Positions 20,582-32,042 of a DNA stretch of 64,000 nt are shown here, piece after piece (within the stretch, counting starts at the first letter, position 1; each line of letters opens with the position of its first letter). The position numbers and the translations under genes are program-made. The notes under the pieces were generated by a model, which saw only the letters and a program-made list of their open reading frames with translations, was not told where the DNA came from and made no database searches. Location of the stretch: assembly GCA_030247915.1 (NCBI GenBank), contig JAPDRQ010000025.1, forward strand, positions 62,001 to 126,000, given 5' to 3'. The DNA comes from Neophaeococcomyces mojaviensis. Lineage: Eukaryota; Ascomycota; Eurotiomycetes; Chaetothyriales.

Positions 20582-22358
20582 TTACTTCATATGCTCCAAC
20601 ACCAATTCTGGCCTCTTCTCTCCCGGCCGCCGCATATGAACTTTGCACATCACATTCGTCACGTTATGATACCATGCCCGATGTGGCAACCACTCATCTA
20701 CCAGCAAGTCAAATTTGAAGTTCCGTAAGATCGTCGGCAACACCTTGTACATCTCAATGCTCGTCAGATGTTTCCCGATACAAACTCTCGGCCCATGCCC
20801 AAACTGCAGCATTGATCTCTCCATCTTCGCCGCGGTCTCCTCGCTCTCCAACCACCTCTCGGGTCTGAATTCATCGGCATCTTCGCCGAATGCTCGTCGG
20901 TCAAAATGTACGGCACATGAGTTCATGATAACTTCGCAGCCGCCCGGAATGTATGTGCCGCATAATTGTGCGCCTTCGGTGGGGACTTCTCGGGGAAGAC
21001 CAGTTCCGAGTGACGGGTGGATGCGCATGCTTTCCATTATCACCGCGTGTAGGTAGGGCAATTTCCGTGCGTCATTGAACCGGACGGGGTAGGACAGTCT
21101 GCCATCCGCAAAGGCGTCGTCAAGTTCTTGAAGGAGTGTTTCCAGTTTGGCAGGATGTTTGTGAAGGTGGTAGAATATGCTTGTCAGTGAGATCGCTGTA
21201 GTGTCGCTTCCTGCCCAGATGATGGTCTATTATGCAGTCAGCGCAGTGAACAGATTTTCGGTATATCTTAGCTTGGTCGCAGCTCGCATTCATGGTTAGA
21301 GGGGGGGACGTACCCAAAGCTCCGTTTGTACATCAGCAAGATTCCAGCCAACCTTCTCTCCTTTTTCCCGGACGATCTTCAGCATGTTGGTAAGCATATC
21401 ATGCTCGGGATACTCTCCGCCTCTCTGCATCAACTCCCATCTGTCATCGACAGCTTGCTTGGCTTGCTCGACAAGAATTAGGAAGCCTTTGAGAATCTCT
21501 CGGCCTTCCTTCCAGACAAGGTGTGACATCATGTAGAGCGTTCGAAACCCCCAAGGAAAGTATGTTAGCGATGCACCAACAGTTGGTAAGACCTCCTGTA
21601 GCTTGGTAAGCCTTTAGAAAATCAAGTTCTGATACCTCATACCATCAGATAGCACCATTTGTTATAGTCAATGCCATCTCGGACCATTCCAAAACCACCT
21701 TTACGACCATAGTAGACTTCGCCAACTGCTGAAGTTAGCGGTCCAAAGTGCTCACAAAAGGAACTAGAGCTGTCTCACCAACGTCAAACGTATACCGCTT
21801 CAACCACACAGACATATCAAAAGTAGTCCCTGATTGCACAAACGATTCCATCCTTTGATATAACAGGTCGATCAACCTGTCAACACAGGGCTCATACTGC
21901 AGCATACTTCCCTGTGTGTACAACCCAGCGATAATTCTCCTCCTCTCGGGATGCTTGGTGTCATCTCGCTCGGTGAACCCATCAGTCCTCGCCCCAGCCA
22001 CGTGCGGGTTAAAGCTGTCATAGAATTCAGCTTTTCGCCACACTTTGCCATTCTTTGGCATGTAGACTGTGTCGATGGCTGATGGATTGCCAACCGCTAG
22101 AAGGTTCGGCGCTATGCGAACAATGTCACCATATTTCCGATGTAGGGGGAAGTGGACGTCGTCAGCCTTGCAAAGGCGGACAGTTTTGAAGTACCAGAGA
22201 GGGGTTATGGATGCCCAGAATGGGCCTGGGAAGTGGCGGAGCTTATGGAAGTAGCGGTTATAGATGCCGAGAGAGATGAGATAGAGTGTATAGGTGGATA
22301 CCAGGATCTCAATTGCTGTCAAGACAGCCGCTGTTGACGGTATGAGCATCATTGTCAC
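20582..22358 (-). CDS. cytochrome P450 monooxygenase (531 aa)
   Basis: A microsomal P450 of a fungal secondary-metabolism or xenobiotic type. Four exons: 22358-21779, 21725-21643, 21601-21314, 21226-20582. Introns: 21726-21778 (GTGAGA...CAGCAG), 21602-21642 (GTATGA...CAAG; an alternative acceptor at 21596 adds two codons less) and 21227-21313 (GTACGT...AATAG). All phases agree. The N-terminus is a membrane anchor ending HKLRHFPGPFWASI. Key motifs are the I-helix AGSDTTA (about 322), the ExxR in MESMRIH (about 379), PERW, and the haem loop FGHGPRVCIGKHL (about 457) with its cysteine ligand. The closest family by eye is the pisatin-demethylase/benzoate-hydroxylase-like group, but substrate is unknown. 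Confidence 0.88.
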
Positions 22359-23762
22359 TACTTAGATTATCGAAGAAGGCTCTGGCCACATCCTGTTGTA
22401 CAACAAGCCATAACACGACTTTCTTATACACAGCGGCCAAACACTGCACTCTTCCATAGGCGCCATAACCGATACCCATGACACAAGTTCAACTGTGGGA
22501 TCGGCTCCTTAGTGTTGTCGCGGAAGTCGATGTTCCTAGATAGCTGCATTAGTATCTCGTGAGGTCGCTCCTGTGGCCATCTCCAAATGCAATCAGCATT
22601 ACTCCAGCTCAAGACATGCATGCAAGCTCCGAAGCCAGAACCCTGGTACGCCTCACTGGCGTGCATTCCTGAATTTACTCTATGCTTTTTGAGTTTGAAC
22701 TTGCCAGCTCAGTCAAAAGGCTCCACAAGAGTCGAACAACTTCCATTGCCGATACCACTGAGAGGGCAGTAAGCAGGTTCGGTTGTAATATCGTAGGATT
22801 CTCTTATGCAACTAAGCGCCACGAAAAGCAGCAACACAAATTATATCTCCGAAACTTGCGGGGGTCCTTCCGTTTTGAGTCTAACACTGACACTTTTCAC
22901 ACTATCTAGCGCGAACCACGTGTATCCTAGATGTCCCGCACACAACACACTAAAATGACACAACTCTTACCGAAAGTACTAGGCAAATAATTCCCGTTCG
23001 CTTCCTCCCGTTATCTTGTCGTGTATCAGACTGATAAGATCGACCCTATAACACCGACACCACAATCTCTCCATCCACGCATGGATTTGTCAACACACAT
23101 CTAGAATCACTACAAGAGCTTTTTATGGCACGCTAGACACATCCCTCTTCTTTATGTCTATATATCACCATGACATAGTGGCCTCAAGGCAAGGAAAGAA
23201 GACACATCAGAAAATGATCGAGGTCGTGCCCTTGTCCAGAAACCACGCAGATTCGCAGCACACATGTGACACGTCCCTATGAGTACGATCGATGAAGAGA
23301 ATTGTGCAATGATGATATTAGACTTAAGTAGAGGGTCGACAGTAGCTGACCTGAAGTTCTGTACTTAATGCAGTAGAGGAAACAAGTCTTACACCTACTC
23401 GGAATGGCGGATGCTTCTGAAAGCCGGTGTGAGCTCTGAAAGTGGAATAAAGCTAGGAAAATGAGGGTATATGAATCCTTCTGCAAACATCAGTAGGAAG
23501 TAGCAATCAACCGTCATACCCATTGCTCTTGGTGACTGGAGTGGACATGAACTTGCACTTCTGTGGCTCGAGACCACCTCGAGCGTGGCTTGATATACCA
23601 ATAGTGTTGGTGCAGCAGGAATTTAAGGGTTTGCTCCCTGACTGAATGTTAGTGGTTTGAGGTACTGCTTCTTACTACCACCACTCGAAAACCTAGAGAT
23701 TCGCCTAAAATCCTGAACTGCTACACGTCTAATCGGTTTTCTACCTTTCAGATCCCACTACT
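22359..23762. other. 1.4-kb intergenic region
   Basis: Between the 5' end of the P450 gene and the 3' end of the ThDP-enzyme gene. The short open frames are not protein-like. I see nothing in it beyond presumed promoter and terminator. Confidence 0.5.
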
Positions 23763-25649
23763 TTACCCACTGCTAGCAGCCTTGACATGGTCTGCCACTT
23801 CTCCTCGGCTCAGATCTTCTCCCAACTTGCACTCAAGAACAGCACAGATCCCATCTTCCTTCACAGCCTTGACGGCTAGCGGGAGCTGATCGACAAGTTC
23901 CTTGAGCGTCCTCACACACCCAGCCCAACATCTGCCACCTGCCGCCGCCTTCGCAATGCCGGAGAAGTCCGGGGTAGGGTCGAAGCTGATATTGAGCGCT
24001 TTGTTATCAACCTTACTTCCCTCGCCCTCCGGATGAACCAATAACAAACTTCTCCTCGGTGCATTCCACCCTTTGTTATTTAACACCACTGTCAGTACTG
24101 GGATCCCATAACGCTGGGCGATCCAGTAGACGGAACCAGGAACACTGAAGAGGAAGGTTCCATCTCCGACAATCTGGCAGACGAACTTGCCTTTATTGGT
24201 GTTGTTAATTGAGGGCGGAGACGTGGAATAGTAATCACTCGCGAGCTTTATGCCGAGGGCACCACCCCCAGACCAGCCGAGACCACCACCACCGCAGTTG
24301 ATCCAGGTCTTTGGAAGGACCAGTGCGAGTTGGTCGGCGACAAAGCCGGTTAGAGTTACGGCTTCGATGGCGAAGATCGTATCGGACGGAAGAGTGCTGC
24401 GGACGGTCGAAATTAGGGTTGAAGGGTTGATCGCTGTTGTTGCGAATTGGTCTGTGGATGGAAGAGCACCGGCTTGTGCGATTTCGTCTCGACGTTTTTG
24501 CCAACTTGCTTGTCGTGCCTCGCGGGCGTTGGTGTGGGTTGAGTCGGTGAGAACTGAGGCGAGATCAGAGTTGGTGGTGAGGTAGGTGTTCAATTGAGTG
24601 AAAGCAGTGCACGAGTCTGCTTTGTAGCGGGCTATGGCGGGTATGTAGAAGACTGGCATTTGTTGCTTGAGAACGTCGACATCTATGTGGAATATTTTGG
24701 CATCGGGAGATGGTTTACATTGCGTTGGAATCCACGGGACGTCGCAGTCGACAACAAGGATGACGTCCGCTGTTTTGATGTTCTCTTCAACGCCGTACCG
24801 GAGACCGAGGGAAGCAGGGTGGTTGGCTGGGAAGCACATGTCGCTGCCACCTGTGTCAAGGACTTTGAGAGCAGGGATTGTGTCGGCTAGGGCTACAGCG
24901 GCGTGGACAGAATCTTCGTTGCGGCCAGTGTAGCCGACGACCATGAGGGGAGCACGAGCTGCCGCGAGGTGCTTAGAGATATTTTGAACAGCATCTGCTG
25001 GTAGTGCTGCTGGTCCAACCTTTTGCCATTGTTCTTGTTTGAGCTGATACTGCTCAATTTCCTCCTCCATCGCTTCTCGTGTACCGCAGAGGTAGACAGG
25101 GCCGGCAGGGTCGCTTGTGGCAAATTGAAGAGCTCGATTGACGATCTGCTTCACGTTCTTGCCAAACCTGATCTCCCCTGTGTACCTGCAATACTGAGCA
25201 ATGATCTGCTTCTGATCTGGCACATCTTGAATCCAGTGGATGTATTCCGTCCTTGAGCCACGATACTCTCCTTCCAGAGTGATTGGTGACAGTCCAGCAA
25301 AGATGAGCACAGGAGCTCGACCGCAAGAAGCGTTATGTACGGCAGCTGCCAAACCTTGTGTGCCAACGTCCACATGCACAATCACGCATTGTGGTTTGTT
25401 TGTCAATCGTGCAAATCCATCAGCCATAGAAAGCGCGACCATCTCATTTGGACATGTGATGATCCGAGGAAACTCTCCTTTCCTCTCATTCTGGCCCTTG
25501 ACCATGGCTTCCATGATCGAAGGGTGGTCACTGCCTAGATTAACGAAGACATGGGTGATGCCAGCTTCCCATATTGCCTCGAAGAAAGCAAAGCTGGTGG
25601 TGTAGTTTGACTTGGCTATCGAGCCCATGATGACGAGCTTCGTGCTCAA
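23763..25649 (-). CDS. thiamine-diphosphate-dependent enzyme, acetolactate synthase/benzoylformate decarboxylase-like
   Basis: A single-exon 628-aa enzyme with the three ThDP-enzyme domains. The N-terminal pyrimidine-binding domain has GITHVFVNLGSDHPSIMEA and the activating glutamate in CPNEMVALSMADGFAR. A central domain follows (AARAPLMVVGYTGRN). The C-terminal domain carries the diphosphate-binding motif GDGTFLFSVPGSVYW...NNKGW. This is not the biosynthetic Ilv2: there is no mitochondrial targeting sequence evident and the N-terminus is different. The family includes 2-oxo-acid decarboxylases and carboligases of catabolism; the substrate cannot be deduced. The ATG at 25649 (MSTKLVIMGS) is the first in frame; a second at 25628 (MGSIAKSNY) is an alternative. 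It is divergent from the SnoaL-like gene. Confidence 0.85.
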   Translation of the reverse strand: MSTKLVIMGSIAKSNYTTSFAFFEAIWEAGITHVFVNLGSDHPSIMEAMVKGQNERKGEFPRIITCPNEMVALSMADGFARLTNKPQCVIVHVDVGTQGLAAAVHNASCGRAPVLIFAGLSPITLEGEYRGSRTEYIHWIQDVPDQKQIIAQYCRYTGEIRFGKNVKQIVNRALQFATSDPAGPVYLCGTREAMEEEIEQYQLKQEQWQKVGPAALPADAVQNISKHLAAARAPLMVVGYTGRNEDSVHAAVALADTIPALKVLDTGGSDMCFPANHPASLGLRYGVEENIKTADVILVVDCDVPWIPTQCKPSPDAKIFHIDVDVLKQQMPVFYIPAIARYKADSCTAFTQLNTYLTTNSDLASVLTDSTHTNAREARQASWQKRRDEIAQAGALPSTDQFATTAINPSTLISTVRSTLPSDTIFAIEAVTLTGFVADQLALVLPKTWINCGGGGLGWSGGGALGIKLASDYYSTSPPSINNTNKGKFVCQIVGDGTFLFSVPGSVYWIAQRYGIPVLTVVLNNKGWNAPRRSLLLVHPEGEGSKVDNKALNISFDPTPDFSGIAKAAAGGRCWAGCVRTLKELVDQLPLAVKAVKEDGICAVLECKLGEDLSRGEVADHVKAASSG

Positions 25650-26284
25650 AACTTTTCCCTCAGCACTAGTTACCTGGTAGGTGATCCCTTGCTATGTTGG
25701 TCTTGCTGTCGTCGATGTTACCTTGTATGATATAGCCCATAGACAAGAGTCAGGTCCTCGAATGTGGAGGAAAGTCGTGCGGACTCAAATCCGATCTCGG
25801 ATGTATACCTCTTGTGAGGCATGGCTCGGTTCGTTATCGAGCACCAATTACCATACCTCCTATGTCTCATCCGCTGCTATCCTTGAAAAGTGCTCCTGGT
25901 TCAATCGTCACAACGCGGGGAAGAGCTCGGTTCTGAACGCGGCTCTTGTGCTCATCTCCTCCCACGTGAATGAGCATCAAGCCATTAAGAGAGCTTCAAG
26001 CTGACTGGCTGGCCTGTCCGGGAATACTTCCGCGCTCATGAAGCATAGTTCTGACCTCGGACTGACGGGGTTGGTCCGTGTCAATGTGCAAATGTGACGC
26101 ACTAAGTAGTTTATTGACGAGTTCGTCGATGATGCCAAAGGTATCTTGGTGACGGTGAACCTTTCATCTCGATTAGTGCTGAATTTGTCAACGAGCATTT
26201 CGAGTGGCATTCAAGTTTGCAGTAAATAAACTTTGCCGAAATACAAACACGAGCACCTCAGCACCACACACTGGATCTTCAATC
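25650..26284. promoter_or_regulatory. divergent promoter region
   Basis: The 635 bp between the ThDP-enzyme gene (minus) and the SnoaL-like gene (plus) must contain both promoters, so the pair could be co-regulated. No specific site was recognised. Confidence 0.4.
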
Positions 26285-26695
26285 ATGGCGCCTTCCACCG
26301 CAGCAGTTCATGAACTCTTCAGCAATCTCTCCAAACAGGAGACGCAGAAAAACTTCTTCAACCGGGTTTCTGATAATGTTAACTGGTGGATTGTTGGGCA
26401 TACCCCCATGTCAGGAACGTATCATTCAAAGCAAGATTTTATGAACGCAACCTTCGAAGTCCTAAACAAAAAAGTCCTTGGTGGACCATTAATCCTGAAT
26501 GTACGTAATGTGGTTGTTGGTGGTGACTGGGCAACAGTGGAGCTGGAGGCTATTGATGCGAAGTGTAAGAACGGAATGACTTATGATATGAGATATTGTT
26601 GGGTGGTGAGGTTTGGGGAGAATGAAATGATTGAAGAGGTTAGGGCTTATTTAGATACGGATTTGCTTAGTAGAGCAATTGAGCAGAATCAGTGA
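26285..26695 (+). CDS. SnoaL/NTF2-like small protein (136 aa)
   Basis: A small alpha+beta-barrel protein of the SnoaL/ketosteroid-isomerase type. The ATG at 26285 (MAPSTAAVHELFSNLSKQE) is preferred; the frame is open upstream without protein-like sequence. Visible features are the helical start, VNWWIVGHTPMSGTYHSKQDF (typical of the family's WxVxG-PxxG step), VGGDWATVELEAI and the final strands YDMRYCWVVRFGENEMIEEVRAY. Members act as isomerases, cyclases or simple ligand-binding proteins; residues here do not fix a reaction. It is divergent from the ThDP-enzyme gene. Confidence 0.8.
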   Translation: MAPSTAAVHELFSNLSKQETQKNFFNRVSDNVNWWIVGHTPMSGTYHSKQDFMNATFEVLNKKVLGGPLILNVRNVVVGGDWATVELEAIDAKCKNGMTYDMRYCWVVRFGENEMIEEVRAYLDTDLLSRAIEQNQ

Positions 26696-27127
26696 TGGCA
26701 GTTGAAGGAAGGGTAGTGTTTGAAGATGTGGTCTGATGAATTGAAGCTCGACGACACTAATTTATATTCATACACTCGTCCTGAATTCGTGAATGACCAT
26801 AGCTGTCCGTATGCGTAGTATTCATGCTCCATGCTCATGTCCCGATGCTCATATCCACCAGTCTACCAGTGTCAGAATTCTGACAGGAAAAAAAAAAAAA
26901 TTCAACACCCAAACTCCCTGCTATGGTTATGCATGTAAACACACTTGACAGAACATGATTGCATCGTGTCATCAGATTGTCCTTGGAACTCCAACTTGAC
27001 TTGACCACCGTTCGCCATGCTTGGATGCTCTCTATTGTGTGGTGTAACAACTTTTGGAGCTTTACAGGCCAGTGATCTCCTGAAAATGCAGCAATGGATC
27101 GCAACCACTTTTCATCTCAGGCAACTC
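26696..27127. other. intergenic region between convergent genes
   Basis: Lies between the SnoaL-like gene and the 3' end of CDC14. It contains a 13-base A run near 26887. No gene is supported. Confidence 0.5.
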
Positions 27128-29025
27128 CTATCTGCCTTTGATAGTCACCGGGTGACTGGCAGATCCTACTCGACCAGATGTCTTTCGGATCTTCGACTTC
27201 TCCTCACCACCGCTCCGTCGACTTGGACTTCGAATCTTGGACGCCCGTACTGGTGAGGCCTGCTCGGCGTCTTCAAAAATGCTGACTGTTTCGGTGGTGG
27301 TGGTGATGGTGTGAGATACACTTCGTCCCTTGTTACGTGGGCTCTTGCTTTGACTGCGTCGCTGGGCCATTCGTTGTAGGATGAGCTCTTCTTCACTCTC
27401 AGGACCGCTGCCTTCTTGTCGGTGGTTTGCGATGTGCACTGTTTCTGTTGAGTTCTTTTCCGGGCTGTTCGCAAGCACACCGGAAGTCGATCTAGAGTAA
27501 GGATGACTTCGAGCATCCATGCGTGCGTATTTTCGGGGTTGGCCTGGCGTTGGTGCTGGTAGGTTCTCATCCTGATATGAAGCTGCTGTGTAGACGTCAT
27601 TACCATCGATCTCCCCAAGAGCTGATCGTTGAGCGCTCGATTTGTTCGGTGGAGTCGCTACCTGACTGTTGCTGACGAGCCTCGAAGGTGTCTTCGAAAC
27701 CACTGCCTTTGGAGTGGACGGTTTTGCAAGCTCGAATTTGGCCTTCAATTGGTCCTCGATGTACCACTCTCGGAATTGGCCTTGGTTGAGGTGCAGCCAG
27801 TGCTGTTGTGGACCAACGACCATTCCCGGCCGCATGAAGCGCATGTAAGCAATGACCTCATTGGCAGTGAAGCCGTGTCGGTAGATGAGGTATGCTCCGA
27901 TCAAGCAGCCTGTGCGGCCCAAGCCTGCCTTGCAATGGACAGCAATACCCTTCTTCTTGTGAATCATGTTGTGAGCCAGCTTGATGAACTTCCTGACAAC
28001 GGGCAGAGCTGGACAAGTGCCATCCTCAAAGATCATATCGATGTGCTGAACGCCCAACGCGGTGAAGTATGTGGGACAATACAGCTCGGAGTTCAATCTG
28101 ACCACAAGTCCAATATCACGTTCGACGAAATGGGTGAGTACGTTCTTGAAAGGCTGTGAAATGTCGGCCGAGGAGATTTCTGGTGTGCAGGATGGTAGCT
28201 TGGAATACTCGGGAGAGGTGATGGGTATGGGCGCGATTGGCTGCGACTGTGGCGAGGCGAAGGCCAGGAAGTTTGGCGACACCCAGTTGAAGTCGCCTTG
28301 GTCTACACGTTCAAATCGTTCATACCTGCGAAAAGTTAGAAATGCATTACAACGATGGATCATGATCGCTTACTCCTCCAGGTTGAAGTTCTTAAGCTCA
28401 CACAAGCCCTCCTCCTTGGCTTTCCAAACACCATAGACCACATCTTGGATGCTCAGCATAAAATCAGCTTGACTGTATCCAGCATCTCGGAAGGGCATGT
28501 ATGGCGGGTCGGCCTGGGCAATGGGAGCTAATGCAAGATGCGGTGGCCAAGCTTGAATCATGACCATGTAGCATGCAACCAGGCAAGCTGCATTGGCCCT
28601 GCTCCTCGAGTCTGCTCTGCTCCAGAACACGACAGCTCGATCGTTGTTTGCTGGGTCGCCTAGGATTTCATGGAAGATAACAGCAAATCTGTACAGGTGA
28701 CCGATGTGCAATGGGCCAAAGTCGGCGTGAAAGGCATTGTACAGCAGTGTGTCGTCGATGGTGAAGTAGACTGGCTGTGGTCGAGCTTCTACGGGGGTCG
28801 GACCTCGTTGTTGTCTTGCTGACCTCTTGTGTGGCGACCTTCGCGTCTCAGCCGGGTAGGGAAACGGTGTGTTCTCGTTCGGCGCATGGGTGTAGGAAGC
28901 CAGGTATAGCCTGTTCTCGATGTATTCGATTACTGTTTCTGGATTAGCGACGGCAGCGACGGTCCGCAGCAGATGACAGACATACCTTGACCGTAGCTGG
29001 CCGAGTGTGATATTGAGGGCGCCAT
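27128..29025 (-). CDS. CDC14: dual-specificity protein phosphatase Cdc14
   Basis: Cdc14 reverses Cdk phosphorylation at mitotic exit and in cytokinesis. Three exons give 598 aa: 29025-28986 (MAPSISHSASYGQ), 28932-28374 and 28325-27128. Introns are 28933-28985 (GTATGT...AAACAG) and 28326-28373 (GTAAGC...TCGCAG); all phases fit, and the first junction yields QVIEYIENRLYLASY, the usual N-terminus. The A domain (SIQDVVYGVWKAKEEGL) leads to the catalytic loop HCKAGLGRTGCLIGAYL (about residues 330-346), where Cys is the nucleophile. A substrate-contact segment FMRPGMVVGPQQHWL follows. The long tail is Ser/Arg-rich with several S/T-P sites, as expected for regulated localisation. It is divergent from PCC1. 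Confidence 0.95.
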
Positions 29026-29054
29026 GCGACGAGGTGTGGGTTGAGAAGGTGTTT

Positions 29055-29086
29055 CGTTGTTGTTGTGTTGTTGTTGTTGTTGTTGG
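29055..29086. repeat. TTG/TGT simple repeat in CDC14 5' leader
   Basis: About 30 bp of nearly pure TTG triplets (CAA on the coding strand) just upstream of the CDC14 ATG. Likely a length-variable microsatellite. Confidence 0.8.
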
Positions 29087-29167
29087 CAGGTAAAACAATC
29101 CAGTTTTGCGATTGGAGGATGCGACGATCAATGATGCTCGGCGACAGATAAACAATGTCGGACGTCA

Positions 29168-29173
29168 ACGCGT
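29168..29173. promoter_or_regulatory. ACGCGT (MCB-like) box upstream of CDC14
   Basis: A palindromic ACGCGT lies about 143 bp before the CDC14 ATG, in the region shared with PCC1. It matches the MBF site. Six bases only, so chance is possible. Confidence 0.35.
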
Positions 29174-29633
29174 GTGCATGCGCTAGAATAGCTAACAGCT
29201 GCGATGAATAATGCGACTCGAAGCAGAGAGCGTCGTGAGTAAGAGTTGGCTAAGGGTAGAGAATGAGCTTGAGCAAGCAGATGTGTGCAAGTGATGAACG
29301 TGCAACGGGTTTTGCATGCTAATGTAGGGAGATGCTGCTGGCCGTTTCGTAGTGTTTGGGCGGGCACCCTGTTGCCTCCTCGTCGCCAGAGCAACAAGTT
29401 GGGTGCTTGGCTGCCACTAGCCGGATTAGCTCGAGCGAAGATCCCTTCTTTCCCACAGCGTGACAACCAAGGCCCACATCTCCCATCTGGCCAATCCTCT
29501 TACATCATCAAATCATTTTATCGATTGACCTGGCACACACGATCAGGGCTTTTCCTATCGATGCTCGAGCCTTGCAGGAACATCTCATGCGGTCATACGT
29601 ACAACTCATGTACCTTTTCGACCCAATCTAGCC

Positions 29634-30008
29634 ATGGCACAATCGTTAGATCCAGACTTCCCTTGTTCGCTGTATGCTTAACCTTCCTTGCATCATGTGT
29701 TTCTCGTCAATCTATGCTAATTTCGCATTAGCACTATTGACATCCCCCTTCCCGACCACAGACTAGCCTCTTCCGCCCTCCGAGCCCTGCAGGTTGATGC
29801 AGAATTGTCCCCTCTTGTACGACGCCAGTTTTTGCTTGTTGGTACCGAGAATCTACAAGATCAGAACGTTCTAAGAACCGAGTACAAGGCTACGACAAAT
29901 CGCATGCTACGTGTTGCCGTCAACGGCTTCATGGAGTCGCTTGGTGTCGTTCTGCAAGTTATGGAAGAGTTAGATGTTGATGTGCTGGCTGCGGACAAAG
30001 GGTTGTGA
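29634..30008 (+). CDS. PCC1: KEOPS complex subunit Pcc1
   Basis: Pcc1 dimerises within KEOPS, which makes the tRNA t6A37 modification and supports telomere and transcription functions. Exon 1 (29634-29671) encodes MAQSLDPDFPCS. An intron at 29672-29731 (GTATGC...ATGCTAATTTCGCATTAG) leads into exon 2 (29732-30008). The 104-aa product contains TIDIPLPDHRLASSALRAL, then LSPLVRRQFLLVG, then the diagnostic RTEYKATTNRMLRVAVNGF and MESLGVVLQVMEELDVDV. Length suits the family. It is a small intron-containing gene that is easily missed. Confidence 0.92.
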
Positions 30009-30692
30009 GAGTCGTGCTTGTGACACAAGCGCTCCGCTGTGAATCTCCTGAAATGGAGCGTGATCCTTGGCCAGTATGCGCAAATGTACAAGAAGCTAGG
30101 TGCTGTCATCCCTTCACGTACTGAGGAGCCGAAAGTGGTCTTGAAGACATTACTACTTTCGCCTCCCGTGACCATCACTTTAAGCCTGACCTGTAGACGA
30201 CCTCGCGTTCAGTCGCACAGGTTGTGGATCGGCTCATTCCAGAAGGGGACAGCTTTATCAAGACTTGAATGCAGTACTTCGTCATCGTTGAAGGCATTTG
30301 CAATGAAATTTATTCTCAGCATACATCATAAGTGGCAGACTCAATTGCTGAGCATCAATACCTAGTAGAAAGGCTGCTTTTGGCAAGCACATATAGCGAG
30401 AATGTATGCTTCGTGTTACCAATCGCATATGAGGGTACTTTAACGCGGAAGAATGATTGGTCGTTTGTTTGTTTGTTTGTGTTCGCTAAGATCGTACGGC
30501 GTAATGTATCGTTACGTATCGTTATTAAGTATTTCAGTCGAGCTGGGCTCTAGGTGTTGTCGATAATCAAGGTCTAAGAACAGGTATTTTGAGTTACAAG
30601 CAAAATTACTAATCGCATGCTTACGTGTTGAGCAAATATACGCACCGAAGCGCTTAACTGTAGCATCATATAGAGCAGAAGCCAATGACTTA
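30009..30692. other. intergenic region next to Tc1 element
   Basis: Between PCC1 and the Tc1-like element. A short TTTG repeat lies near 30464-30481. No gene is supported. Confidence 0.5.
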
Positions 30693-30694
30693 TA

Positions 30695-32042
30695 CAGTAG
30701 CCTGTCATAAATATTGATCCAAGGCCGAAATTCACCCGATTTCTCGACTGACCTCCTGGTCAACATTCGACAGTGCATTATCCATAGTAATTCGTTATGC
30801 TTATGGTCTACATTAAAATACGCTCCATTAGCTGCTCTATCGTTTGATATAGATAAATCGTGGTGTCAGTACTTCGTGTACCACCCACGGGCGTCAATGC
30901 ACGCCTGCACCCTCCGCATCATCGACAGTATACAACCGTCAATCTTCTCTTGTGGGATAGCTAACCAGGACTGTTCAATGCCTTCCTGGAATGCGCCCAC
31001 CGATGCTATTGACTGTCCCTAGTTATGGAGGTGTGGATAGTGCTCGTTCAGGTGGTCCTTTAGGAAGGCCCAGCAGTGTTCGATTGGGGCAAGATCTGGT
31101 GAGTTAGCTGGCCATTCCATTACCACTATTCCATTATTATTGAACCAATCTATGATTTGCTGTGCTGTATGGATAGAGGCGTTGTCCTGCTGCCAGATCA
31201 TACCGGGTTCGTAGATCTGCGGGACCTGATCTTCCAGGACTTCCTGGTATGAGTTGGCCGAGTACCCCCCTCGAGGGGCTGCTTTATCTCGATGTAGAAA
31301 GAAGATATTTGAACGATTGCCTGTCTAGATCGCTGCCCATATTATAATACTTAGGTCCTTACCTTTGTTAAACGTAGATACACTAGCTTTATCATACTGT
31401 TTAGCCTTCTGATACCAGATTCAAGATGGTCGCTTTCCAGAGCCCCTTTTAAGTGAATACTCATTAGTGAATACTACCTTTATCTAATCGTCCAAGGCCC
31501 AGTTTCTTCGCTCCTTATACCACTTTAGACGTACCTTCGCGTGATCCGGAGTAAGTACAGGCCTCTTCTTCGCTATCTAATGCGTAATATTGAATTCTTT
31601 AAGGATCCGTCGGATTGTTGAGTCCGACACCTTTATCCTAGTCTCAAACCTGATTTTATCGAAGGAAGCATATGGATCCTTCTTTACGACGCGTAGAATT
31701 GCTTTACGGTCCCGAATAGAGGTCTTTCTTGGTGCGCCAAGCCGTAGTTGTGATTTACTATCACGTCGAACTGAATCGAGTCGTAAAGTCGATTTCACAG
31801 TGCCAAGTGGTCGATTCATCTCGATACTTGTCTTGACTTGCGTTTGCCCAGTATCCTTCCGGGCCTTGATTTTACCACGGGTATATGGAGTCAGTTCAGG
31901 CCCCTTCCTGCCATTGCCAGAGATTCGTACGAGAGGCATTCGTCGAGGCATGGTTTCGGGTTGAATAATGGGGCTCAAAATCGGTGTGGAAAACGCATTA
32001 GGAAAATGGAGATTTTGGATCAATATTTATGACGTAGTACTG
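30695..32042 (-). mobile_element. Tc1/mariner-superfamily transposon, 1348 bp, inactive
   Basis: Both ends are visible. The left terminal repeat (30695-30722) reads CAGTAGCCTGTCATAAATAT and the right end, reverse complemented (32042-32015), reads CAGTACTACGTCATAAATAT; both continue TGATCCAA, giving 24 of 28 matches with all differences in positions 6-9. A TA dinucleotide flanks each side (30693-30694 and 32043-32044), the target duplication of this superfamily. The element carries one transposase gene on the minus strand, disabled by stop codons. Confidence 0.93.
30866..31951 (-). pseudogene. Tc1-like transposase, broken by stops
   Basis: The reading frame runs from about 31951 (MPRRMPLVRISGNG; open to 32023) to a stop at 30866-30868 in one phase. 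It has about five premature stops, including those at 31577-31579 and 31019-31021, but no frameshift. The N-terminal part resembles the paired-type helix-turn-helix (TPYTRGKIKARKDTGQTQ; SDSTIRRILKEFNI). The C-terminal part is the DDE domain: WQQDNASIHTAQQIIDWF...ANSPDLAPIEHCW. The last Asp and Glu are separated by 34 residues, the DD34E spacing of Tc1. Several stops are explained by CpA-to-TpA changes on one strand or the other, consistent with RIP but not proven. Confidence 0.88.

Noticed and set aside
18659..27127. Secondary-metabolite (PKS/NRPS) cluster
   Set aside because: No polyketide synthase, peptide synthetase, terpene synthase or transporter is present near the P450 genes.
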